This document shows positions 12,001 through 22,400 of a stretch of 64,000 bases of DNA, piece by piece. This DNA comes from Laetiporus sulphureus 93-53 (Eukaryota; Basidiomycota; Agaricomycetes; Polyporales; Laetiporaceae): assembly GCF_001632365.1 (NCBI RefSeq), contig NW_024468522.1, forward strand, positions 306,159 through 370,158, read 5' to 3'. The notes beneath the pieces are model-generated. The model was not told the DNA's origin. It was given only the letters and a program-made list of their open reading frames with translations, and did not search any database. Position 1 is the stretch's first letter, and each line of letters begins with the position of its first letter. The translations under genes and the position numbers were made by a program.

Positions 12001-13872
12001 GCAGAAGAGCTCGAACGAGGAAGCAGATGCAAGAAGCTACAAGCTCTCCGGTTTATACGATCGTTACTACGAATACGCCGATTTGCTCGCGTCGCAGGGC
12101 CTTGTTAAGGAGGCAGTTGCGTATCTGAAGCTCACTCCTCCAGACTACCACGGCTGGCCTGGTTCTGCATTGGACTTCGCGGAGGGCAGGGAGCGTCTAC
12201 TGATTGCTGCTGGTGAGGGACATGCTGCTCGGACGTCATCCCTGCCGACCTCCACTACCACGAGGGCAGCCAGTGTTGCTCCAAGCAGCTCAATGTATGG
12301 ATATACCTCATACTCTGCACTTAGCCAGCCTTCGGTTGTACCTCAGGTTCCTGCTTCATCATCGTCCATATACGAACCGTACAGTCGGGCGGGTCCAACC
12401 TCGCAGACCTATGCTCCTACAGCACCTGCAATGTCACAAATGCCCCCATCCCAGTCCTTCCAGTCAACGGCGCCCATGCCATACAACCAGAATGTCTACG
12501 CGCGTCCTCCGTCGCAGCCACAGCAAGCCATCCCGCTGGCCTCACAGCAACCCCATGTCCTACCTCCGCCACCGCGTGCGACAAGCGCTATCCCCTCCGC
12601 ACCTTCTGCGAAACGCGAGAACGGTGGCTGGAATGACGTGCCGCACCATGTCACCGGCCAGCGACGGTCGGGCAGCAATGCCAGCAGACCCGCCGCGATC
12701 ATGTCTCCTTTCCCGAATGCACCTGCATCGCCGGGTATTCCCGGTACGCCCACCTTCGGACACGGACAGCCTCCTGCGACGCTCCCCCCACCACCAGGCC
12801 CTGGCAGTGTGCAGGCGCGTCCGCCGCCGCCACCCCAGGGACATCGTATGGCTCCTCCGCCGCAGGCTGGGCCGGGACCATACCCGATGCGACCACCGTC
12901 AGGTCCACCTGGTGCACCTGGCCAGCCGATAGCGCCGGGGCCGGGACGTATGATGATGACTTCCCCCCCTCCGAACGTCGGTGTGCCAAGGGCGCCTCCC
13001 CTTCCCGCTGTAACGCCAGATCCGTATGCGCCTTTAGCCCCGATACCAGGACAGACGCCTCCGCCACACGGACATCTTCCTCCAGGTGCCCCTCCTCCTG
13101 GTCCATCAGGTCCGTATGTGCATGCAACGCCACCGCCACAAGGCCCTCCTCCCATGCAAGGACAGTTTATGCAGCGCATGCCACCCCAGCAACAGCAACT
13201 CCAGCCGGGGACCTTTGCCCCTCCATTGCCCCGCATGAATCAGCCTGCAGGACCGCCACCACCGCAAGGTCCACCGCAGGGTCTACCGCGCGGCGGAACA
13301 CCTGGAAATGGCATTGGAGGGCCGTCTGCTCCGCCTTCGCGAGCAGGCCCCCCGCCTCCGAAGTATCGTGAGTTCGATCTCTGTTGAGCGTCACCGTGCC
13401 ATCTGACGTCTACTTTTCCTAGCTCTGGGTGACCGAAGTCATATACCCGATGACTTGCTCCCTGTATACAATGTCATATCTGGTCAGCTGGAGAGGGTGA
13501 AGCAGATTTCTCCGGTCAGTTCATGATAGCTCTTTGATAGGGAAGGATGACTGAGAACATGTTCATTCAGCCATCACAAAAACGTCTGACGGACGATTTG
13601 GAGCGCAGAATCAACCCGCTGTTCGACGCGCTCAACTGTGAGACGCTATCGAAGCACGTCCAAGAGAAGCTCATTGTGCTGTCTAGAGGTGCGTCCATTC
13701 TCCCTACATCTGCTGATAAGAAGTTGACCGATGGCATCTGGACGTAGCTATGGAAGCCCACGATCGTGAAGCGGCCCTGAACATCCATATGGACCTGCTC
13801 ACCAGCGGCACGTTAACGGATGATATCGGGCTGTGGATGTCTGGCGTCAAACAGCTCATCGTGCGCTTGTGA
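9038..13872 (+). CDS. SEC31: COPII coat outer-layer protein Sec31
   Basis: Sec31 forms the outer cage of COPII vesicles with Sec13 and stimulates Sar1 GTPase at ER exit sites (family knowledge). ATG 9038 opens [17 protein letters not shown], the classic Sec31 start. Several short exons then encode WD40 repeats, for example [38 protein letters not shown] and DNWAFQVQW. From 10385 one exon of about 3 kb carries the end of the propeller ([12 protein letters not shown]), the helical solenoid (including [31 protein letters not shown] and [10 protein letters not shown]) and a long Pro/Gly/Gln-rich linker (about 12,240-13,370). Short 3' exons give [17 protein letters not shown], the helical C terminus ([31 protein letters not shown]) and TGA at 13870-13872. 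About 1,450 residues, somewhat longer than yeast Sec31. No defects seen. Confidence 0.93.
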
Positions 13873-14230
13873 TCGCTCTGGTGTTTTCTGCCTTGTCCTG
13901 TATCGCATGTTACGAAAATCCGGGCCCGGCCTGTTCTCCTTGAATGTGAGAGCGTGGTGCGGCGATTCGGCGGGCTCTCAAGGACACGTACTACCCCTCC
14001 TGTATTGTATTAGATACTCGGTATTCGAATCTTGGAATGACATGTCCGCCATATTTATTGGCTGATATTGGTCAGGCGGTGAGCTAGTGACTGTGTGACA
14101 CGGTTATGCGGTGACTGCCGTGGGTCGTTGTTTGACCTCTCTCTTGGGCGCCTGTTTGCCACCTACTACTACCGCCAGCATCTCGCAGTCGCAGATCGCG
14201 CATCTGTCAGGATACAAGGATTGCACCGTG

Positions 14231-15858
14231 ATGAAGAAAGAAGAGACTGATGAGGCTGCCCATGTGCAGAAATTCCGTACTGCTCTCTCTTTATATGCTT
14301 ACTCCCCTGCCAGTCCGACGAGATCAGTGCGATTGGCAAAGGCCTCAGCGCCAGCCTCCCCCAAGCTGTCATCGGATGCATCCTCGACTCCAGATGAGTC
14401 TCAAAGTGAGAACTCGAAACCTCGTGCAGGAAAGTTGGAGTCCAAGCGTGTCACCCGGACTCGCTCGAGGGTAGCAGCGACGGCGAAGGAGACGACGCTC
14501 GGAGTATCCGGCAGTACTAGCGCTCGGAAGCTTGATGTGAAGTTTGAGGAAAGAAAACCCGTCAAGCTCGAGCGCATCAAATCGCGGACGCGGATAAAGC
14601 GAGGATACGCTCCTCCGGAGACGTACGCCCACCTCGAACCGCTTCAGGATTACTTGAAGGAGGAATTGGACAGTGAGCGCTCGAGCTTCGATGCTCATCC
14701 GCGACCGATGGAAGACCTACTGACGATGTCCTGTGTGTCTCGACATAGTATTGTTTTGCGGAATCAAGTAAGTTGCTGAACGATGCAGGCCGTAGTGAAA
14801 GCCGGATTGATGGCCGGAACGTTAGCCCTGGAATCCAGTCGTCCAAGTCGGGCCACCATTTTGCACACGTAACGAACCATTTCTGGCGGTGTCTGCATGA
14901 TTCAGGTGAAGCGACACGACGGCTGATCTGCTCTTGTCCTGTTTTATCTAAGAGCTGTTTGTGTTTTGGACAGGTCTCACTGACGCCCCAGAGCGATTGC
15001 ACCCTTCAGAAAATCATACACTCCCGGAGAGGTTCAACCTAGGTCTGGCAAGTATCTTCCTTCTTAGTTGTCACTAAACTGCGCATGCTTCTGCTTGTTG
15101 GTCTCAACGCATCTAATCGTCAGCACTTCCAGCTGACGGCTGCTCCTTGGCTCTCTACAGACCAACATCGTCGCTCGACCGAGCGCTGAGGTCAGGCTGC
15201 GCTTTGTTACGCACACAGAACACCTCTGACTTTGATTTACTGCGACGTGGTTCGGTCATAATTCCCAATTGCTGCAGGCAGCAGAACTATCCAAGGAAGA
15301 GTTCAAGGCGGCCGTTCCAGAGCTCTTCGCCAAGATTGCGCGGTACCGGCCGCGCATCATGTGCTTCGTGGGCAAGCAAGCATGGGAGGCGGTGGAGAGC
15401 GTCGTGCGCCCGCGGGCTGTCTATCCGATACAGTCAGATGATGAGTCTTTGGGATCCGACGGGATCCCAGCTACTCCGAAGAGGAGGAGAAGATCCAAGA
15501 AGGCAAAGTTTCAGTTCGACATACAGCCGTACAAGGTCGTGCATCCTGGTGTGTCTACGTCGAAACATGACCGCAATAACTGGCGTATTGAACGCTATTC
15601 GTTCAGATGGTGTTTCTGTGCACGAGACGCTCTTCTTCGTCCTACCCAGCACATCTGCGCGGGTCACCACGTATCAGGTTCGTCTCCTTCAGTAGCACGA
15701 GCAAGATATATGTTTCAAGCTGACTTGTGGCTGTGACGGACTTCGTGCAGCTTGCGGACAAGACGGAACTGTTTAGGACTTTGAAGCGACGGCTGGAGGA
15801 AGTGAAGAGCGGTGCATTTGATACGAGCAGGATGGCGGTGATACCTCCTTTCAAGTAG
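14231..15858 (+). CDS. TDG: G/T(U)-mismatch-specific DNA glycosylase, TDG/Mug family
   Basis: Base-excision-repair enzyme removing thymine or uracil mispaired with guanine (uracil-DNA-glycosylase superfamily; S. pombe Thp1 and human TDG are relatives). ATG 14231 (MKKEETDEA) is the first ATG of the frame. A basic Ser/Pro-rich N-terminal region with KRVTRTRSR and RIKSRTRIKRGY precedes the catalytic core. An intron at about 14672-14748 joins LKEEL to DILFCGI, and the next intron splits the active-site motif GINPG, in which Asn is the catalytic residue. Then come SKSGHHFAHVTNHFWRCL, LPERFNLGLTNIVARPSA, ARYRPRIMCFVGKQAWEAV and VLPSTSARVTTYQ. The end is VIPPFK, TAG 15856-15858. An insertion rich in Lys/Arg (KRRRRSKKAK) lies between the last two blocks. 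About 370 residues. One intron has a GC donor (15048-15160). Convergent with the RTA1-like gene. Confidence 0.88.
15048..15160 (+). other. GC-AG intron in the TDG-like gene
   Basis: To keep the conserved run NLGL|TNIVARPSA in frame, the intron must begin GCAAGT at 15048, directly after CTG, and end CTACAG at 15160. The donor matches the extended consensus at every position but the second, as expected for a U1-recognised GC-AG intron. At about 113 bp it is roughly twice as long as most introns in this window. Confidence 0.7.
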
Positions 15859-16666
15859 TACTGGAGTCTGCGACATACATATATGCTGGTGAGTGACAGG
15901 TTATACATAGATGCACGATGCGGATGTTCAATCTCCTCCTCGATTCAGTCGTGGTGGCCAGCTCGAATGCAGTATCATACCAGACAGCATATGTGCGATG
16001 TTCGATTACATTGATTGACAGGTATTGTTACCAAGATCCCGGCGGGGCCAAGCGAGATAGAGATACACACGATTGACGAGGCCTACATACGTGCAGCCAC
16101 CCTGACGCGATCTCGCTGACCCGATGACATCCCGAAGTCGTCCCGAGCCTCTCGGCGCCGGCACCTCGGCACGGAGCCAGACGCCGCTCAGGCACCTATC
16201 TGGATCTGCGATCTCTTGCGCAGTCAAGTTCGTCTGCGATTTGCAGACTGCGCCGCAGATCAAAGACAAATTTCTGGGGGCAGTGTGCCACCTTTCCCTC
16301 CCGGGATTCGCTGACAATTCAAACACGATAAGCTCCATCACCTCCCGCAGCTGCATACCTGCAAGAGTATTCCTATGGCTCGAAAATGCACCCTCCGAGC
16401 AGAAACAACTCCCGATTCTATTGATCGATGCTATGCGTTGTGTCATCGTATAAGGTATCATCTAAAGAGGGACATGCTTGTGAGGTTGTGCTATGGAAAA
16501 GAAGGAATCCAGATAAAGCACAAAATGTAAGTAAGAGATATTTACAACCCGATCTATATTTACCTACAGCCATCGCGTCGTCCGCGTTCTATCGAGTCCA
16601 ACAACGGCAATCTAAGTCTGGGGCATGTCCTAGCCTTGCCAGTGCAGTCTAGCATACGAACGGCAC
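15859..16666. other. Intergenic region between convergent genes
   Basis: About 800 bp between the 3' ends of the TDG-like gene (+) and the RTA1-like gene (-). Overlapping open frames occur on both strands (16006-16461 minus, 16124-16453 plus), but neither shows a domain, a low-complexity signature or splice conservation. Both 3' UTRs should lie here. Confidence 0.4.
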
Positions 16667-18178
16667 TCACACCCCTTGCTTCTTCATCTCCCACATCTCG
16701 CCCTCCCCTGCACTTTCTCGCCCGCTCTGAGGCTCCTCTTGCGCCTTTTGCTCGCGCCGATCGTCCTCTGCCGAGGCGTTCCATGATCTCCATGTGTGCC
16801 ATGGCCCGAGCAACCGCCCTGGGTGAAACAGGTTTACGGCAATCATCGCGAATGCGATCATCATCCCGTCGAGAATGACTGCAGTACGCTGTCAGTGAGA
16901 ATACAAGAGAACAAAAGAGGAGACGCACCGAAATAGCGCTGTGTGGTGATGATGTGGCCATCCCATCCATCTGCGAGCTCGAACGTCCGGTACCACGACC
17001 TATCTTCCCGGTCAGCGGCACATACTCGCACGAACCATGATGCGTACGCACCGAATGTATATGCAGATGCTGCTAAACGCAAGCGCACCTACCATCTGCT
17101 TGAGCTTGCTGTCGAACGTGTACGGCGTATGCACACAGATGCGCCCACCAATCGGCCGGTCGTGCAGGTAGCGCATGATGAACTCGACCGCGAGGAGCAT
17201 GTAGAACGAGATGGAGGCTGTACCAAGGGTGATGGTGGTAGCAGGTGAGACAGATTTAGAAGAGAGAGAGGAGCTGAGCGAGCGTACCAAGTTGAAATAC
17301 AATACCAGCGAGCATGACATGACCGCCCTGGGTGACATGGCGTGAGTGGGGGCAGGAGTGAGTAACAGAAGCGCACACGTACCGGAGTAGGGCTCTGGTA
17401 GTTATTTACAGCGGCAGATGCGGCGCCACCTCCAACTCCTTGGATTACGAGGGCGATGATATCCTGTGCGTAGCGTTAACGATGTTAAAATGTTTTGTAG
17501 GAAAGGTACGTACGCAGCAAATAAAGATAATGGAATCTGATGTACGCCACATCACAGCAGCAAATGAGAAAAACAGCAGGAAGCGCAGCGTAAGGAGACG
17601 TACACCACTTGGCACTAAGCCGACTGTATTGTTGGCCCAGCCTGTGAATAATCTGCCCGAGAATGATGAAGCTCGCGGCCACAAGCGGCGTCGGCGCGAT
17701 GATTGTGCACACGATCCTGATATCTTTCTGTCAATGCGGAAGGTGAATTGGACAAGAGGCGCACGCACTGCATTAGAAAGGGGTCATTCCGCAGGACATT
17801 ATACGAGGACCATAAGCGGCCACCCCAGCCGATGATTTCGATTGCGCCGGCGAGAACGGCGGTAGGGAGCATGAACCATAGACGATAGTAGATCGCCTGC
17901 ACAAAGTGGCATGCTGCCCGCGAAAAAGAAGCGCAAAGCGCGAGGTGAGTGGGGTCGGTGTACGAGGGCGAGCAGGGACGCGTACCTGTGCTTAGGCTGA
18001 AGATGACGATGAAGAGGATGCCCACCCAAGCGTCGGGCGTGTACCCGTACGGCGAGGTTAACGAGTATTGGTCGCTGCGCGCTACAAGTGCGAAAGCCGA
18101 CAAAAGCCGGCGTGTCCGACGGCATGAGCCTCACCAGGTCTAACGTTAGGATCGACCGGACGCACCTTCGATCGACAT
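16667..18178 (-). CDS. RTA1-like multi-pass membrane protein
   Basis: Member of the RTA1/RTM1 family (fungal lipid-translocating exporter-like proteins, seven TM segments; linked in yeasts to resistance to toxic lipids or 7-aminocholesterol). Exons read on the minus strand give SPYGYTPDAWVGILFIVIF, an Ala/His helix, LPTAVLAGAIEIIGWGGRL, IIAPTPLVAASFIILGQII, a helix with ALVIQGVGGG, GHVMLAGIVFQL, SFYMLLAVEFIMRY and, after a loop, SWYRTFELADGWDG and MMIAFAMIAVNLFHPGRLL. The motif EIIGWGGR, the QGVGGG helix and the R-T-x-E motif are family hallmarks. I place the start at ATG 18178: MSIE joins through an intron (GTGCGT...TTGTAG) to ARSDQYSLTSPYGY, whereas the longest open frame of that exon begins only with TTG at 18103. 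The C-terminal tail is charged (SAEDDRREQKAQEE). About 330 residues. Confidence 0.85.
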
Positions 18179-19403
18179 CAGTATGCACACTAAAACAGTT
18201 TAAGATGAAGAGAGGTAAGAGAAAGGAGACAAGAGTTGAGTAGAGAGGAGGGCAGGGACCGGTGCAGCATGGAGTTCGGGACGGGTGTAATTTAATGGCT
18301 CTGAAGGAGACGGACGTGCCGGTCGCCGCAGCATACGTGAAGAATCCGGCTTCTCATTCGGCCTCAGGCATCGGTCGGGGGCCCTCCGAGTGCAGAGGAG
18401 CGGGCACGATGCGCCAAGCACAAGAGGTGATAAGATCACGATCTGAGATTGCGCCGATCCTGCAATGGTATCACTGGTATGCCCCGACGCTGACGGCATA
18501 CGGTGGCTGGCAGCAATTGCAGCTCGTCATGATTGAAGCGACCATTGTCGTCAGCACACTTCTGAAATCCAAGTGGGGGAATCAGAAAATGCATATCGAA
18601 GCTGCAGAACCGCAGAAGGTTATCTATTGCATTTACCCATGCGTCAGTCTGCAGCTGGCCTTTGAGCATGAGGCTGCGACGGAGGAATGGCATGTATTCT
18701 GCCTAACAGGATAGCATTGGCGGCTGAGTACGCTTTGGATTACCAGGTACTGATAAGTATTTGGTGCCGATACTGCAAATGATTAATCAGCGGTAGCGGG
18801 CATCTAGGCTGCTGATGATCCCGTTAGTAAGTGAGGTTCCAGCCATCCACGGAATTGGGTGGTTACCAGGTTAATTCCAATGGACGGTGCGGTTGGAGGG
18901 GGGATGGGTTTGACACGTTTTTGTTTGCTATGTTCGCACCTGCGCGCATCGGTTGGCCATTTCTCGCGAAAGCAGGCCATGCAAGCGCACTGGTTATTCT
19001 GACACATTTCATATGAGGTCTGAATCTATCTTCAAGATAAACGACAGGATGCCACGGTGTATGCTTCAATCTAAATGAATTGGAAGGCGGCGTACGCAAA
19101 GCTTAAGACCCCTTTGAGAAGGTCAACGGCGGGAAGCCCCGAGCATAAAAATCGACAAATAACTTTGATGTATGAAGTATGAACAACCCCTCCTTGTTCA
19201 GCCACCGACTACTGGCGCGCAATTCAAGTTCCGATAAATACAGGTCACGTTCACGTGCGCAACGTGCTGAAGCGAGCAGTGGCAGCAGTCCCACCAGGGC
19301 GCATCAAGGACCCCGTGACCGCAAAAGTTCATGACAGCGCTGTTTGTAATCTGCTCGTCGTTGTCTGCGGCGACCATCTCCACCCTCATCCACCACCACC
19401 ACC
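18179..19403. other. Divergent intergenic region, RTA1-like / BRR2
   Basis: About 1.2 kb with the promoters of the minus-strand RTA1-like gene and plus-strand BRR2. A 140-150 codon open frame on the plus strand (ATG 18295 to 18714) has no recognisable domain, and I do not call it. The BRR2 ATG at 19404 is preceded by a CACCACCACC run, giving a good leader context. Confidence 0.4.
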
Positions 19404-22400
19404 ATGTCTGCAAAACGCGATCTTTCTGGCTACAACTATGCCGCCATCTCCTCACTGGTCTTGACCGCCGACAGGTCTGCGCTGCCGCGTCGAGACAAGG
19501 AGCCTGATGGCGCCCCCACATCGCTTGCTGGACGTATCAACCCGCATGAGATGGGTTCGCGCGTGCAGCGGGAAGCCCCTAAGGATCTACAAAAGAAGAA
19601 GAAGAGAGCTGCAGACAAGCAAGAGGGAGCCGGGAAGCAGGTGCCTACGCGTCGAACGACCGAGACGACTGGATTCGGCTACACTGACATTATCGAGGCC
19701 ACACAAGACGTAGAGGGCCTGACATACCGACCGCGAACGGCGGAGACGCGCGAGGTGTACGAACTCATACTGTCCAGCGTGCATCAGGCACTTGGCGACC
19801 AGGCGCAGGACGTAGTGCGCAGCGCTGCCGACATGGTGCTGGAGACGCTGAAAAACGAGAATACGAAGGACTTCGACAAGAAGAAGGAGGTGGAGGAGGT
19901 GGTTGGCCCCGTCTCGAATGAGCAGTTTGCGCAGCTGCTCAATCTGTCGAAGAAGATCACGGACTTTGGTGCGGAGGATGAGACCATGATTGAACCTGAC
20001 TTGGAAAGGAAGGAAGCGGAGATTGACGAAGAGACGGGCGTTGCGGTCGTGTTTGATGAGGAAGAGGAGGAAGAGGAGGAGGAAGAGGAAGGCTTTGAGA
20101 TTCGGGAAGAGTCAGAAGAGGAGGGTGAGGAGGGTGCGGGAGAGGCAGCACCTGAGGCGGGCGCACCCGAGACGCTGGAGGGCGAGGAGGAACTTGTCAT
20201 TGGTGAGGGCTCTGCCGCACAGCAAGGCAAGGCTCATATCGACAGGGACATTGTCTCGCCTCATTCAATTGACGGTTTCTGGGTTCAACGTCAAATATCC
20301 GAGGTGTATCCCGACCCCGTCACCTCCGCGGACAAGGCCGCGCAAGTATTGTCCATCCTTGGTTCTGAGTCGAGTCTCCGTGACTGCGAAAACCAACTCA
20401 TGGAGCTTTTCGAGTACCAGAGCTTCCACATCATCACGAAGTTCCTCAAGAACCGGGATGTTATCGTTTGGTGCACGAAGCTCATGCGCAGCGATGCGGA
20501 CGAGCGCGTCAATGTCGAGGTCGCGATGCGTGAGAAGGGTCTTGGGTGGATATTGAGGGAGCTTGCTGGGGATAGGAAAGCGAGGGCGAAGGCGGAGGCG
20601 GTGGCTATGGAAGTCGACGAGAAGCTCAAAGCCGAGATACCGAAGACCGCCACTCTTGCTCCCGGGACCATCGTCCAGCCAAAAGCTACGGTAGATCTCG
20701 AGAGCATGATGTTCAGCCAAGGAGGCCACTTGATGTCGAATAAGAAGTGCAAGCTTCCGGAAGGTTCGTTCAAGCGGGCAAAGAAGGGCTACGAGGAGAT
20801 TCATGTACCTGCCCCCAAGCAGAAGCCCACTGAGCCGGGTGAGTTGGTGCCCATCACGGACCTGCCACTTTGGGCGAGGGATGGCTTCTCTGGCATGAAG
20901 AATCTCAACCGCGTTCAGAGCAAGCTGTATCCGGTCGCCTTCGGCACGGACGAGCCAATACTGCTGTGTGCTCCTACGGGCGCTGGAAAGGTATGACACT
21001 AGTCAATTTGACATGGAGAGTGTTGGTGTTGACGCACACCTTCAGACGAACGTGGCTATGCTTACGGTCTTGCATGAGCTGGGCAAGTACCGCGACGAGG
21101 AGACTGGTGCCATCGACCTTGACTCCTTCAAGATTATCTATGTCGCACCGATGAAGGCGCTCGTGCAGGAGATGGTTGGCAACTTCAGCTCGCGGCTGGG
21201 TGCATATGGCATCAAGGTCGGCGAGTTGACTGGAGACGCGCAAATGACGAAGCAGCAGATCTCTGAGACGCAGATCATCGTCACCACGCCGGAGAAGTAC
21301 GACGTTATCACGCGGAAGAGCACCGACACCAGCTATACCAACCTCGTGCGGCTCATCATTGTTGACGAGATCCACTTGCTGCACGACGAGCGTGGTCCGG
21401 TATTGGAGAGCATCATTGCGCGGACGATCAGACGGATGGAACAGACTAACGAGTATGTTCGTCTTGTTGGTCTCTCTGCTACGCTGCCAAATTACCAGGA
21501 TGTAGCGACGTTCCTCCGCGTTGACCCGTCCAAGGGCCTCTTCTACTTCGACGCGTCGTACCGGCCGTGCGCCTTGCAGCAGCAGTTCGTCGGCGTCACG
21601 GAGAAGAAGGCTATCAAGCGATACCAAGTGATGAACGAGGTGTGCTACGAGAAGGTGCTTGATCAGGCGGGCAAGAACCAGACGCTCGTCTTCGTGCATT
21701 CGCGTAAGGAGACAGCGAAGACTGCGAGGTTCATCCGGGATATGGCGATCGAGAAGGAGACAATCACCCAGTTCGTCAAGCCTGAAGGTGCGACTCGAGA
21801 GATCCTGCTTGAGGAGTCGAACAATGTTAGGGACACGAACCTCAAGGACCTCCTTCAGTTCGGCTTTGGTATCCACCATGCAGGCATGTCGCGCGAGGAC
21901 CGTGGACTCGTCGAAGAGCTATTCGCGGACGGACACCTCCAAGTTCTGGTCTGCACTGCGACTCTCGCGTGGGGTGTGAACCTTCCTGCGCACACCGTCA
22001 TCATTAAGGGCACGCAGATCTACAACCCTGAGAAGGGCCGATGGGTCGAGCTATCGTCGCAGGACGTACTGCAGATGCTTGGCCGTGCCGGACGGCCGCA
22101 ATACGACACGTACGGAGAAGGTGTCATCATCACTAACCACTCCGAGCTGCAGTACTACCTGAGCTTGATGAACCAGCAGCTGCCGATCGAGTCGCAGTTC
22201 GTGTCAAAACTTGCAGACAACCTGAATGCTGAGATTGTCCTGGGTACCATTCGGAACCGCGACGAGGCTGTCCAATGGCTCGGCTACACATACCTGTACG
22301 TGCGTATGCTGAAGGATCCAGCGCTCTACAGTGTTGGCGTCGACTACCTCGAGGACGACCCGGCGCTGGTGCAGAAGCGTGCGGACATTGCGCATACGGC

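Noticed and set aside
12496..13236. 246-codon Gly-rich minus-strand frame
   Set aside because: Exact antisense of the Pro/Gly-rich linker of SEC31; the composition is a mirror of the real gene.
14698..14760. Possible frameshift in the TDG-like gene before GINPG
   Set aside because: An intron from GTGAGC (about 14,672) to ACATAG (14,748) restores LKEELDILFCGINPG in frame, so no defect is needed.
16006..16461. Overlapping 151-codon (-) and 109-codon (+) frames
   Set aside because: They lie between convergent 3' ends, overlap each other and show no protein features.
18295..18714. 140-codon plus-strand frame upstream of BRR2
   Set aside because: No recognisable domain; it lies in the divergent promoter region of two real genes.
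19784..20230. Ser-rich minus-strand frame of 148 codons
   Set aside because: Antisense of the acidic GAG/GAA tract of BRR2, which reads as Ser/Phe codons on the other strand.
20974..21879. 301-codon minus-strand frame inside BRR2
   Set aside because: Shadow frame opposite a strongly conserved helicase exon.
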